Positions 37,972 through 49,844 of a stretch of 64,000 bases of DNA are shown piece after piece. Numbering within the stretch: the first letter of the stretch is position 1; every line of letters begins with the position of its first letter. The position numbers and the translations under genes are program-made. A model generated the notes under the pieces. That model did not search any database and was not told the DNA's origin. It saw only the letters and a program-made list of their open reading frames with translations. This DNA comes from Diphasiastrum complanatum (Eukaryota; Streptophyta; Lycopodiopsida; Lycopodiales; Lycopodiaceae). The stretch lies in assembly GCA_029204225.1 (NCBI GenBank), contig CM055114.1:11469634-11533633 (forward strand). The letters run 5' to 3'.

Positions 37972-38408
37972 AGTAAGTATGGTCTCTCTGTGCAAATCTA
38001 AGATTAGAGTGATTAAGCATCTACAACTAACCAAAGAATTACAAGAGTGGTAGATTAGCCACGGCCTAGGAAGTATCTACTGACGTCATGCCATCAGGTC
38101 AGATCTCTGTACTTCTGGATACTTGTGTGATCTCTGGTGGTACTCCTAGGAGCGTGAGAACAGAACGGGTTTCATTTCCATCGTTGGTTTTGTTTACCTC
38201 GTCTGCCTTTCTCTCTTGCTGGACCACAAAGGAATCTCGTTCGTGGATCCTTCGTGTTCGCAAACCGTTCGTCTTCGTCTCTGTTGACTTTCGTGTTCAC
38301 AAAACTCTTTGTGTTTTGTGTCTTCATATGTTCGAGTTCGCGAACATCTTCGTTGAGTGAAGGACTGAAAGCTAGCAAGTCTTTGTAATCAGAAACATTT
38401 TGTTTCTT
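37972..38408 (-). repeat. Direct repeat copy 1: C LTR start plus 3' UTR
   Basis: About 435 bp, more than 90 percent identical to 40951-41402. TGACGTCA at 38081-38088 is the probable LTR edge (minus-strand LTR start TGACGTCAGTAG); 38089-38408 is the 3' untranslated region following the C RNase H tail. Confidence 0.85.
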
Positions 38409-38978
38409 CAGCTCCCTCTCAAAGCATTGTAGCTTTATGATCCCAAGACTGCTCCTTTGCCCCTCAAAGAGCCCTTTGTCCAAAGCTTTAGTGAAGATGT
38501 CAGTGACCATATCTTTCGTTCCAATGAAGGTGGTCTGCATCATCTTCCTTTCAATTAGATCTCTGATCAAGTGATACTTGATCGCAATGTGTTTCGTTCT
38601 TGAGTGGAACACAAAATCTTTTGTCAGGTGTATCGCAGAGGTGTTGTCCATCTGCAAGACCAATGGCTCATTCCTTGTTTTGCCCAATTCGTCCAGGAAC
38701 TACCTTAGCCATATTATTTCGTTGGCCATCTTTGCTGCTGCTACGTACTCTGCTTCGCATGACGACTGGGCTACAATGGTCTGCTTCTTGCTGACCCAGA
38801 GTACTGCTGATTCTGATGCGATGGTGCATCCTCCTGAGACGCTTTTACAGTCGTCCCTAAGAGATGCCCAACTAGCATCGTTGTAGGAAAGTACCTTGAG
38901 ACTACACCACGACAATAACACAAGCCATAATCCCTCGTTAATTGAAGATATTGCAAAATTTGTTTCGCAATCTTCCAA
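38409..38978 (-). pseudogene. Copia C RNase H
   Basis: SQSSCEAEYVAAAKMANEI, MDNTSAIHL, SRTKHIAIKYHLIRDLIE and FTKALDKGLFEGQ are classic copia RNase H words. A frameshift near 38695 splits the domain. The 3' frame continues into the untranslated repeat. Confidence 0.93.
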
Positions 38979-39793
38979 TGTGTCAAGCTTGGATTCGTGC
39001 AGAATTGGCTCATTCTGAATATTGCATAAGCAATATCAAAACATGTGTTGTCTGCAAGGTACTTCAGTGAACCTATCAGCCTTCTGTAGGGTGTGAGCTG
39101 CATCTGTTCTCTTTCTTCCTCAGTCTTTGGACAGTCATCATTTGTTAGCACCATTCTTGCAAGCATTGGACTGTTCGCTCCTTTGCAATTCAGCATCCCA
39201 TAATCCTCTAGGATATTCTGGGTGTATCTGGACTGGTGAAGGTATAACTTGCCTCCCTCATAGTCCCTTTCAATTTGTAAGCCTAGGTAACACCTAGCTT
39301 CTCCCAGGTCCACTATCTCAAAATGCTTCGAGATGTCTGTCTTTACTTCAGCAATTAGCTGCTCACTCCTGCAAAGTATCAGAGTGTCGTCCACATATAC
39401 AGCCACTATGATGATCTGCCCATCTGTAACTCTAACATACACATTGGAGTCAGCCAACGGAGGCTTGAATCCCAATGATTTCAGGGCCTGATCCTTCTTC
39501 TTGTACCATTGTTGGGCTGATTGCTTCAGACCGTAGATGCTTCTATGCATTTTGCATACATAGTCAGGAAGTGAATTCAAGACAAATCCTGGGGGTTGAT
39601 CCATGTAGACCTCTTCGTCTAATTCGCCATGCAGGAAGGCTGTCTTCTCATCCACAATGTGGATCCTAAGGTCATATGCAAACAACAAACGTAGGGATGA
39701 ATGTTTGACGATAGGAGAGAAGGTTTCAGAATAGTCAATATCGTGTCTCTGAGAGAAACCCTTCGCTACCAGTCTTGCCTTGTATTTTGTCAC
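38979..39793 (-). pseudogene. Copia C reverse transcriptase
   Basis: A long open frame with YSETFSPIVKHSSLR, DEKTAFLHGELDEEVYM, GLKQSAQQWY, palm motif YVDD (with DTLILC) and LIGSLKYLA. The frame is open through the whole polymerase domain, the best preserved RT in the window. The usual DVK is changed to DEK before TAFLHG. Confidence 0.93.
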
Positions 39794-39805
39794 ACTCCCG
39801 TCTGG

Positions 39806-40950
39806 TCATATCCATTTGCATTTGACAATCTTGCGCTTATGAGGTAATGGCTCCAACGTCCATACCTGGTTCTTCCTCATGGACTCCATCTCTTCGTTCA
39901 TGGCTTGGATCCATCTGTCCTTTTCTGGACCTTCAATCGCCTCTTCGAATGTCTGTGGTTCGCCACTAAACCCGCAGAATTCTTTTGATGTGAAAGTTGA
40001 GCTGCCTGGCACATATCTTGTTGGTGCTCTTCGTGGTCTTGTTGACCTTCTGGGAGATCCTCCTGGAACAGCTATGCCTTTGCCCTTGTCTGCTCTGCTC
40101 GGTCCGAAACCATCTTGGTTTATTGGAACTGCGACAGCGGGTTGCCTCTCAAATAATTCTTCATCTGATTCGTCGCTCAAATGGGAGACGACTCGAAAAT
40201 TTTCATTTTCGTGTTCATCATCTACTCCCTTTGACGTTGGCGGCAAGTCATAGTACTGTCTTTCCAGAACTTCATAGCTAATAGAATATTCGTTGGCCAT
40301 TGTCCTGCTCTCGTCAAATTTGACATCCCTCATTGTTTTCACAGTGTTCGTGTCTGACATGTAGATTCTATAGTATGACGAACTATTGTCATAACCTACC
40401 AGAAATCCTTGTTTGGCTTTCTCATCAAGCTTCTTGCAAAGCTTATCAGAAATATGTGCATATGCTGCACAGCCAAATATTCTGATGTGAGACAGATTGG
40501 GCTTTCTACCCCACCATAGCTCATGTGGTGTCGTGTGAGGAACACCAGATTTACTTGTCCTATTCTGGATGTATGCGACTGTAGCTACTGCTTCAGCCCA
40601 CAGTGCCCTTGGAGCTTTCAAATAGGCCATCATGCATCTGACTGCTTCCATTAGAGTCCTGTTCTTTCGTTCAGCAAACCATTGTGCTGCGGTGTGTAGG
40701 CTGTAGTTCTTCTGTGAATGATGCCATGATCATTGTAGAAGACAGTGAAGCGATTCGAGATATATTCGCCACCTTGATCTGTATCTCTCAATCCAATTCA
40801 CATATTCTGTGAATTTATCGAGTGCTTCAGATTTATTCTGAATAAAATACACTCTAGAAAACTTGCTATAATCATCAATGAAGGTTATATAGTATTTTGA
40901 ACCTCCTACTGAGATCACGTTAAATGGACAGGAGATGTCAGAGTGCAATA
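39806..40950 (-). pseudogene. Copia C integrase
   Basis: From right to left: MHSDISCPFNV and YITFIDDYSKFSR (40730-40948), a frameshifted catalytic middle near 40680-40770, then the C-terminal frame 40651-39806 with WAEAVATVAYIQNR, RIFGCAAYAHI and an Arg/Pro-rich tail. It ends abruptly at 40950 against the repeated LTR start; gag, protease and the integrase N-terminus are missing. Confidence 0.92.
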
Positions 40951-41402
40951 AGTACAGTCTCTCTATGCAAATCTAAGATTAGAGTGATTAAGCATCTACA
41001 ACTAACCAAAGAATTACAAGAGTGGCAGATTAGCCACAACCTAGGAAGTATCTACTGACGTCATGCCATCAGGTCAGATCTCTGTACTTCTGGGTACTTG
41101 TGTGGTCTCTGGTGGTACTCCTAGGAGTGTGAGGACATAACGGATTTGGTTTCCACCGTTGGTTTCGTTTACCTCGTCTGCCTTTCTCTCTTGCTGGACT
41201 GCAAAGGAATCTCGTTTGTGGATCCTTCGTGTTTGCGAACTGTTCATGTTCGCAAACCGTTCATCTTAGTCTCCGTTGACTTTCGTGTTCGCGAAACTCT
41301 TCGTGTTTCATGTCTTCATATGTTCGAGTTCGTGAACATCTTCGTTGAGTGAAGGACTGAAAGCTAGCAAGGCTTTGTAATCAGAAACACTTTGTTTCTT
41401 CA
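40951..41402 (-). repeat. Direct repeat copy 2: C LTR start plus 3' UTR
   Basis: Second copy of 37972-38408. The LTR part is only about 114 bp (40951-41064) and is fused to integrase, then come 338 bp of 3' untranslated sequence. A short duplication (TTCGTGTTTGCGAACTGTTC then GTTCGCAAACCG) lies near 41230-41260. Confidence 0.85.
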
Positions 41403-41760
41403 ACTGTCACTTTGTAGAAATGAACGTAAACTGCCATCAAGGAAAAGCAAAAATGCCAAAGTGAGAGAAAATTCCGAAGGGCAAAAAATATGAAGGTCTT
41501 CAGTAAAGTCATTTCCTTAATTCTAGAGCACTTTGAAAATGCAAAAAATGTGACATTGCATTTTTACTCAAAATTTCTGACAAGCACAAAATGCGAAAAA
41601 ATGACACTGTTGTCAAACTCCATGTATTTCTGCAAACTATGTAAAAATACTTGTAATTCTGTAGATTGTGTAAAACACAGGAAATTTGCAGAAATGGATA
41701 AATAGTTGGATGAAGATCAAAATCGATTAGTCGATTTGTAGGAAGACGAATAATCCAACA
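41403..41760 (-). mobile_element. D-type LTR fragment
   Basis: Minus-strand TGTTGGATTATTCGTC at 41760 matches the start of D LTRs (54718, 58799), and about 350 bp of homology follows leftward. The remainder of the LTR is missing. The fragment abuts F-type copia coding at 41761. Confidence 0.8.
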
Positions 41761-42480
41761 GAGACAAGCAAGTTAATCTTACTCTTGATGAGGATGGTTT
41801 GGATGTTCAAGATGCAAATGATGATGCCTTTGTGATGTCTTCATGTATGCTTGCTAATGATGGAGATCTAGATCCATGGTGGATTGATAGTGGAGCAAGT
41901 TCACACATGACTTTTTACAAAGAGTACTTCACTTCTTTGTTGGCATATGGAGATGAAAAGAAGGTGATCTACACGGCCAATGATGGTGAGTGTGCAATCA
42001 AAGGGATTGGCATAATTTTTATTTCTCGACTCTACAAATACGAATGTTGTTCATTCCATCTATGACCAAGAATTTACTTAGTGTGAGTCAATTACTAAGT
42101 AAAGGCCTCAAAGTTGAGTTTGATGGAGATGCTTGTATGATCAAAAAGAAAGATATCTTGATTGCAAAAGGTAAAAGACAAGCGAAGTTGTTCAAACTAG
42201 ATGCTTGTGTTATTGCTAACCAAGTTGGATGTGCTGCAAGAGAGCAAATACCTATTCAAGAGGTTTTGGCATAAATGGATGGGACACCTCAACTTCAAGT
42301 CATTGGAGGTAATGGCTAGGAAGCAAGTTGTGATTGGTCTTTCAAGTTTCTTAAGTACCATCAATCATTTTTTGTCTTGTGTTTTTTCAAAGTCACATAA
42401 ACTACCTAATACTAGATCTACATCTAGATCTACAAAGCCTTTTCAAGTTGTACATTCGGATATTCATGGAATTACTAAAT
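41761..42480 (+). pseudogene. Copia F(+) protease and pre-integrase
   Basis: Linker words VQDANDDAFVMSSCM, protease WWIDSGASSHMTF (about 41877-41915), AKGKRQAKLFKL, then KWMGHLNFKSLE of the pre-integrase domain. Frameshifts lie near 42025 and 42270. It aligns with the minus-strand F copy at 53855-54527. Confidence 0.9.
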
Positions 42481-43430
42481 AGTGGAGCTAAGATGTATGT
42501 AACTTTCATTGATGAATTAAGTAGATTTTGTTGGATCTATTTACTAAAGAGCAAAGATGAAGTGTATGATGCCTTTGTTAAGTTCAAGAATGCAAGGGAG
42601 AACCAATTTTCCACATGGATCAATTGCTTAAGGAGTGACAATGGTGGACAATACACATCTACCAAGTTTAAGGCCTTTTGTGATGAGCAACTTGTGTTAT
42701 CCAAGAATCAAGAGATGGGTGTTTCTTGATTCTTGGATTACTAGTATGCTGTTAAAAGGTTAGTTTCTTGTTTCTTGTTCTTGATCTGTAGATTAATCTT
42801 TTTGTATTATGATAGGACCAAGGAGGATCTATCTTCAAGGAAAGGTATATTTGTTGGATATAGTGAGGTGAGTAAAGCCTACAAGGTTTACATTATTTCT
42901 AGTAACAAGGTGATTGTTGGTAGAGATGTCATTTTTTATGAGGGGAACATTCCAAAAGTGTCTTAAAAAATTATTGATGATGATGTGGATGGACCTAGCA
43001 TTCTTGATGTTGATGTAAAGAATCCTACTTTAGATGGTGATGATGATGGACCTTCATCAAGTCAAAAGACAAGGAGAAACAAGGGAAAATGCCTTCAAGG
43101 CTCACATATGATGAAAAGGATAAGCAAGTAGTTTCTGGAAATTATGTTGCTTTCCTAACCTCTTTCGATGGACCTACATGTGTAGATGAAGCAAGGATCA
43201 AAGAGGAGTGAATCCAAGCAATGGATCTGGAGTATCAAGCTCTTACGAAGAATGGAACATGGAGATTGGTGAAGTTCCTAAGGACAAGAAAGCTATTGGA
43301 TGCAAATGGATCCTCAAGGTGAAGACAAACCAAGATGGAGAGAGCCCAATCATCTTTTGTGACAACCTATCAGCCCAAAAGTTGGCAACCAATCCTATCT
43401 TTCATGCTACGTAATGAATCATATAATAAG
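42481..43430 (+). pseudogene. Copia F(+) integrase, with deletion and filler
   Basis: YVTFIDELSRFCWIYLL and LRSDNGGQYTSTKF are present, then coding stops at about 42695. 42700-42737 is a hairpin-bearing filler. Coding resumes near 42815 with RKGIFVGYSEVSKAY, VGRDVIFYE and an Asp-rich tail. About 100 codons containing the catalytic Glu are gone. 43330-43413 reads as RNase H (IIFCDNLSAQKLATNPIFHA), so the RT is deleted too. Confidence 0.88.
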
Positions 43431-45051
43431 ATTCTCCCTCACTATCATTCACAATGACATCATTCAAAGTACATCCTACTTTGAACACTTCACATACTTC
43501 TCTTCCTCTTGACTTGTGACTATCTCCCTCACCAAGTCTCATGATAAAACCATGTGACTTACTCTCTTTATGAAGATGTCATACTTGCACAAATGACTTT
43601 CTTGGATTCATCACAAAAAAAATGTAGAAGAACCACTTCCTTCATGCATGCACCTAGCATCATTTTTTATTTCCACATGATTAAAGAAATCATCAGCAAC
43701 AACCCTTACCAAGTAAGAACCTTCATCAACTCCATTGATGAAGTTATCTCTTTTCTTATCTTTGGCATGTTTGCACTTTCCATGAAGAACCATCATTATT
43801 CCCATAGCTAGCCAAGACAGCACAAAATTGAACATCTCCAATAAGCATATTAGATCTTGACCTAGATCTAACATAAGAAAGTTTGTTAGACTTTTCATAA
43901 GATCCACCAATATTATTGATTCTAAAAGAGAACTTTGGAAATTTGAGACCAATCTTCTTTTCCATTCATCCTTTTTGTTAGCCATAACAAAATCATCAAG
44001 CTTGAAACGTCACTTTGTCTATTGCCCCTAGCAACCAAGATTTCTTCCTTTGTAATTAAATTCTTTGAAAGTGAAGGAATGTAAAGAACACCATCAAGTT
44101 TTGATTTCCTATTAATAGAAAGACAAATATGAATTGAACCAATACCTTCAATCACACACTCACCACCATTGGCCATGTGAATTCCTTGTGACAAGTCATG
44201 TGTGAACTAGCTCCATTGTCAATCCTCCATGAATCTTTGTCACCTTCACTTAATATTGGACTTGAAGAAAACACCATAAGAGAACCACAAACACCTAGAT
44301 CCTCATCATTAGTAGTAAAGTTTATTTGATTGCTACCTTCATCACTTTTCTTCTTAAAATATTCATTAGCAAAATGTCCTTTTACTCCTTGAACTTGCCC
44401 TTTGAGAACATAGCCTCCTCCTCTCCAACTTGAGATGTGGAAGTGGATCCTCCTCTTGATAGAAGCCTAAACTCCTCATTCACCAGTATTTCCTGCAAGT
44501 CCTCCAAACTTGGAAATGTCTTTTGAATAGTAAAACTTTGAACAAGGTTAGCATGATCATCCAACAAGCCATTAAGAATCACTTGAACAAGTTCTATCTC
44601 CTTAATGCTTTCATCAATACATCCTAACTCATCATTGAATACTTTAATTCTCAAAACAAAAGCATGAGCACTTCTTTCGTAAACTTTGAAAGATTTTCCT
44701 CCTAAGGGTTAGAACCCTTGATGTGGACTTGGACTCATAAACATTCTTCAAGTTTTCCCAAACCTTATTGCACTTACCAAACCTTACTAGATGTAGTGCA
44801 CTTACCAACTTCCTTGAGAAGTTCATTAGTCACATTCATCGTGATCATATGAAGAGCTTTCTTTGCTTTGCTATCATACCTCAATTATTCTTGAGGTGCC
44901 AAAGGTATCTCCTCCACACCTACAAAATTATCCATCAACTCATTCATCTCAAAAAGAGACTCCATTCTCACCTTCCAAATTGAATAGTTGCTTGAGGTAA
45001 GCCTATCAATGCTCTCCAACATGAAGCCTCAATTTGTAGCCATGTTGCAAT
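43431..45051 (-). pseudogene. Copia F-like gag/protease remnant, minus strand
   Basis: From right to left: gag start FMLESIDRLTSSNYSIWK (about 44950-45040), WENLKNVYESKSTSRVLTL, LVQVILNGLLDD and EEAMFSKGKF (44382-44826). Then HMANGGECVIEGIGS and LDGVLYIPSLSKNL of the protease region (44040-44194), and a frameshifted, unassigned stretch to 43440. Many stops. Facing F(+) tail-to-tail at about 43430. Confidence 0.8.
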
Positions 45052-45095
45052 TTGAGGTAAGCCTATCAATGCTCTCCAACATGAAGCCTCAATTT
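44992..45095. repeat. 60-bp tandem duplication in gag start
   Basis: TTGAGGTAAGCCTATCAATG begins at 44992 and again at 45052; about 44 bp of each unit are identical. The length is a multiple of three, so the gag frame would have survived the duplication. Confidence 0.92.
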
Positions 45096-45129
45096 ATGGA
45101 CCAATGCATATGTTATGGAGCAGTTGACA

Positions 45130-45620
45130 AGGGGGAGTGTTGGATTATTATCCTCATAATCCAATCTTTAATTTACATCCATTCAATTAACCAGTTTTAC
45201 TCATGTTTTTACACAATTTGCAAACATACATAGGTGTCGTAGCCTACTTACTAGAAAGTTCAGTAGAATGTAGTATATAAGTGTCGTTGCCCAAGAAGCG
45301 AGCACATATAAGAGATATTCTGTAATTATTGGTGGAAATTAGGATTTAGCAGTGATGTTCAGTGAAATGGCATAATGAAGGTGGAGACAAACTGGTTATC
45401 GAAAGATATTCATAGAAGGCAACCAGTATCGCCACAGGATCTGTACAAAGTACTTGAAACATCATAGAAAAGATTCAGAATGTTCAACCATGAAGTCTAG
45501 TTTTTGGAGAACAGAATCTTGGAGAAATTAACCATCAACTCAATATTAAGATCAAACAGGACCAAGAACAAGATCCGTGCACTATAAACCAGGTTTCAAC
45601 TTAGACAATAAATCATATTT
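45130..45620 (+). mobile_element. D-like 3' LTR with polypurine tract
   Basis: ACAAGGGGGAG (45128-45138) directly precedes TGTTGGATTATTATCC, homologous to D LTR starts but diverged. A TATA-like GTATATAAG lies near 45272. Just before it a short scrap resembles D RNase H (GCATATGTTATGGAGCAGT, compare 58268). The right end is not defined. Confidence 0.6.
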
Positions 45621-47242
45621 CACAAGGCCAAATGATTGTTGTAGGTAATGCTTACAATGAACTATCTTGTCCCTCAACAGCCAAGATAAACTTGCTACTC
45701 TAGAGTTTTTTTTATGGTGACCTCTAGTGGAGAGCATTATTCCACTTGTAATTTGTGAAATGTGAAAATTCCACTAGGATGCCACCTAAGGAGCTCTCTT
45801 GCTTATTTAAGAAACTCCCTCTTTGTGAAGAAGAGCTTTTTGCATTGTATCTACTCCATGCTTAATAAGAAGATATTCCATGAGTTTGATGCTACACTAA
45901 GCTCCTTGATCATGATGGTTTTCTTGAGTGATGCCCCTATGATCATGCCCTTCCATTCATATTGTGTGTGGTTGTGGATTTAGAGTGGATTAGTTTTCTT
46001 GCTTTCCTAGTTGTGGATTAGATTTCATGTTTTCTTGTGGATTAATGTAGGAGCCAACATTCAAGTAAACTAAATAGGCTAGAAATGTGGCATAAATCTT
46101 GCATATTCTCTAACATTCTAGTTCTTGATGTTCTTGGATGTCCAAGAATCAAAAGACTGGTTGGTTTCTTGATTCTTGGACTTCTAACATGCTATAAATT
46201 AGTTTTTGTTTTTTGTTTTGTGAATTTATGCAAACAAAGTAGAAGTAGGAATCCATCGTTGTTCAACTGAGCAGTAACGTAGTTCATTTGTTGAACGCAT
46301 TGGCTTGCATTTTGGTTGATTATGCATGTGCATTCAGTTCAAGAGTGACCCATCCATATGTCCTTTGACAGGCAGGACAATACTACAATGATTATCTGCC
46401 CCTTCTGCCTAATTTGGGCCTTAAAACAAGAAAGGTAATCTCAAGAAGTGCCCACAGTCTCTGCTGATAGGCAGAAGAAGAAAGAAACAAAAAAGGATTA
46501 GTTAATAGATTCTATAGGCTCTGAAGATGTCAACAAATTGTATGAAAAGAAACTCCAATGAGATTATGCCATGTGTTTTTATGTGGTCACAGACCAATAG
46601 ATGGCTGCCATAGAGAACTAGTTGTCGGCTGATCTACAAACATTTGGGTTTGTTGAAGGGCACTTTAGATGCTTGAAGGCTTCCATAAAACTGTCTGAAA
46701 ACAGCCACTAAAGTTATAGATCTGCTATTGAAATTGTCGTGTAACAGTGGGCTTAGAAGTTATATCTTCTATTGGAGGTCTGCACCGTTCAAAACCATCT
46801 AGTTTGAAGAAGGGTGGCACTGTCCTACAAAATCTGCCATGCTATTTGTGGAAAATTGATGTGGCAATGTGCTGGCTGTGGAAAACAGTCGCTAATCTGC
46901 CTTTGAAATGGAAATGGCTGCTCTTGCAACTGTCATTTCGTTGTAGGAAATGAACCAGAGAAATGATGGTGGGCTGACTGGCACTTGTGACAGCCATGGA
47001 AAACTGCCGCTGCCAGATCTGCAATAGAGGAAGGCCATGCTCTGGTGACGCGCAGAAAGAGTCGCTTGAGATCTTTAAGCAGCCCTAACTGATTAGAAGA
47101 TGGGCGCTGAAGAGAAACCATCGCTGCTGGAAATCTGCCTTGGGAAGAATCCGATAGATAGTCGCTGCTTAGAATGCTGCCCTAACTACTGCTACTGCTA
47201 TGGCATAGTGCCCTTGCGAGAGGAGAAACCGTAGAAGGAAGG
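45621..47242. other. No gene; hairpin at 46141-46180
   Basis: Non-coding. 46141-46152 pairs with 46169-46180; the same hairpin family occurs at 42700-42737. 46690-47160 has recurring degenerate words around GGAAAAC and CTGCC without a clean period. Confidence 0.5.
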
Positions 47243-47680
47243 GCATATGTGTCATTGCCCTTGCATTGGATTGTTGGCTAGGGCTTGTGATGAAATATTG
47301 TCACACATGATCAATGGTAGATCATCTTCTTTGATAATCTTTAGCTCCACAAGCAACCTCTTGATCCAGCGCACTTCTTTTGTTGTAGTAGTAAGTGCCT
47401 TATATTCAGCTTCACAAGATGAGAGTGATATGGTATCTTGCTTTTTGGAAAGCCAAGAAATTAAATTTTCTCCAAGATATATGACATATGCACTTGTAGA
47501 TTTTCAATCTACTTTATCACTAGCAAAATCTGAGTCAGAATAGCCAACAATAGAAAGATCTTCACTTTTTTATAGCAAACCATAATCATAGGTTGAAGAT
47601 ATATACCTAAGTACCCTTTTGGCCATTTTCCAATGATGAATAGTAGGATTTTGCGATAGTAGGCAAGGCCTTCATTAAAT
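47243..47680 (-). pseudogene. B-like copia RNase H fragment
   Basis: Minus-strand words SSCEAEYKALTTTTKEVRWI and VGYSDSDFASDKV identify copia RNase H; DDLPLIMCDN resembles the B tail at 24880-24900. Broken by a frameshift near 47500. No LTR adjoins it. Confidence 0.8.
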
Positions 47681-47814
47681 AGAGCTTTTAGCAAATAATA
47701 AATGCCTTCAAACCATAAGCACATGTATGGGCAAAGTGGTCTTTGACATGCATGAGATTAGTTTGTAGAGAACAAAGGCTTGGTAGTGTAACAGAGAGCC
47801 ATAGTGCCCTAAAG

Positions 47815-47897
47815 ATATATTTGATAGAAATAGCACTAAATATATCATAAAAGCATGCTATACATTTCGGTAAGACAAAAGGCTTATAATTGAGCAT
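47815..47897 (+). repeat. 83-bp direct repeat, copy 1
   Basis: Matches 48476-48558 with two mismatches. Starts ATATATTTGATAGAAATAGC. Confidence 0.93.
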
Positions 47898-48475
47898 GAA
47901 AAAGCCGAGAAAAAGTATAAATGATAATAACATGGCACCACATGTCCCCCTCCTCAATTGCGTAGCGACCCCGCAAGCACATAAACTGAAGAATTGAATG
48001 ATCATGGAATGAAATTGGGCTACAGTCCCTGATCATGGCATGCTTTGACAAAACTGTCTTCAACAAATTTTGCAGTCCAACGAATTGAAAAAATTTCTGC
48101 AGTAGAGGTCAGTGTGGACAGCAAAAGTCTTTTAGCAGCATCATAAAAATTATTTGATTTCGGACAACATCAATAAAGCTTGAAGTATCAGCAGCTCAGT
48201 TCTTCCAAAAATCTAGCGTAAAAATCAGCACCACAGGCTCTTCATAGGCTTTTATTGAGCATGAAGATCTTGTAAAACAAACATACCAAAACAAAAGCAA
48301 AACGGAACTGTGCTTTGGAAAAGCTTGGATCAGAGTGTGCTTAAGTAAAACCAAAGCCTTATTAACATGACAAAAGACCTTCATGCTGTAACTAAACACA
48401 TTTTACAAACTGTAAATAAATTCAATAACACTACAAGAAATGAAAAACAAAAACCAAAAACCAAGTCCAGCTCTT

Positions 48476-48558
48476 ATATATTTGATAGAAATAGCACTAA
48501 ATATAGCTTAAAAGCATGCTATACATTTCGGTAAGACAAAAGGCTTATAATTGAGCAT
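48476..48558 (+). repeat. 83-bp direct repeat, copy 2
   Basis: Second copy, ending exactly where gypsy coding begins. The 578 bp between the copies is non-coding and unassigned. Confidence 0.93.
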
Positions 48559-48560
48559 CT

Positions 48561-48995
48561 GTTGTTTGGAATGAGAAACTAAATAAGTATTTTGAAATAC
48601 TTAAAGCTTGGATTGTTTCAACTTCCATATAACAAATTGCAAATTCAATTCAACCTTACATTATTAGAACTAACGCAAGTGATACTACAATTGGAGCAAT
48701 TCTATTACAAAATGATAGGCCACTAGCATTTGAAAACAAAAAATTCACATATCCTCAATTGCGTTATACGACATAGGATAATAAATTATTTGTTGTTATC
48801 CATGCACTTAAAAGCTGGATACACTAATTGAATGATAGTAAAATGTCTATGGATCACCAACCTCTCAAGTATTTTTGTAATGAACATGATCTTCGGGGTA
48901 GGAAAGCCCGATGGATTGAATTGATGCAAGAATTCGATCATGAAATCCATTATATAAGAGGTAGCTCTAATCAAGTTATCTTTCACTCATATTTC
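48561..48995 (+). pseudogene. Gypsy G1 RNase H
   Basis: TNASDTTIGAIL (48668-48705, catalytic Asp region), then KKFTYPQLRYTT, LFVVIHALKSW and MDHQPLKYF, ending RWIELMQEFDHEIHYIRGSSNQV: the standard gypsy RNase H order. Stops near 48628, 48775 and 48833. The matching integrase lies at 52150-52660, after an inserted copia. Confidence 0.9.
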
Positions 48996-49010
48996 TACAT
49001 ATCTATATCT

Positions 49011-49143
49011 TGTTGGAATTCTATGCTCAAGCCCAATTCCATTAGGTAATGAGCATCTTGGAAAATTCTTGTTTATATCTATCCTTGAAAACAACAAAAA
49101 AAGATATCAGAGCTCAGCTCTCTGATCCTACAGATTTATGACA
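49011..49143 (+). mobile_element. 5' LTR of copia H, 133 bp
   Basis: TGTTGGAATTCTATGC to GACA, next to the primer-binding site. The first 95 bp match the 3' LTR at 51267. The last part (TATCAGAG to GACA) matches the far end of that LTR near 52067-52098, so this copy probably lost about 680 bp internally, including its TATA box. Confidence 0.8.
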
Positions 49144-49158
49144 TGGTATCAAAGCGGG
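49144..49158 (+). other. Primer-binding site of copia H
   Basis: TGGTATCAAAGCGGG directly after the LTR, one base different from TGGTATCAGAGC in its first 12. Confidence 0.9.
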
Positions 49159-49286
49159 TGGCTCAATAATCTGCGTTTCCATTGCGGATTCAGTCTTGTT
49201 TCTACCAAGACTTCATATCAGCAAGTGCGCAGCCAACAATATTCCGCTAATGTTGTTTCTACCAACGATATCGCTACAGTACCATA

Positions 49287-49844
49287 ATGGATTCTACTTC
49301 TAGTTCCTATCTAATTGACAAGCTTGATGGAGAGAACTACCATCTCTGGAAGTTCAAGATGAAGGTCATTTTACTAGCCAAGGAACTGTGGGACATAGCT
49401 GATGGTACCAAAATCAAGCCAGAGGCTGATGCAACTAGCATCACCAAATGGAGGCAATGAGATGTCAAGGCTTTTGCCTTAATCACTCTGAATGTCAGAG
49501 ACTCCCAAATAAGTCATGTCCGATCTACACAGACTGCTAAGGATGCTTGGGACATCCTAACAACTCTCTATGACATTAGAGATGTCACTTCCAAACTACA
49601 TCTGAGGAAGAAATTTTTCACACTTAGAATGTCTGATGTAGACACCATTTCCAACCATAACACATTCAAAAACCTTATGGAGCAAATGACTGCAATAGGA
49701 TCGAACATTGAAGATTCAAATGTTGTAATGATTCTTTTATCGAGTCTCCCTGAAGCCTATGAAACACGGGTCATGGCTATTTCGACCCAGCGACATCTCA
49801 CTCTATCAAGAGTCATTTCTATGCTGTTACAAGAGGAGATCTGA
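49287..49844 (+). pseudogene. Copia H gag
   Basis: ATG at 49287, LIDKLDGENYHLWKFKMK, KDAWDILTTLYDIRD, FTLRMSDVDTI, LLSSLPEAYETRVMA and ISMLLQEE: a nearly complete gag core. One in-frame TGA at 49458-49460 breaks it. It is close to D gag in order and wording. Confidence 0.92.
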
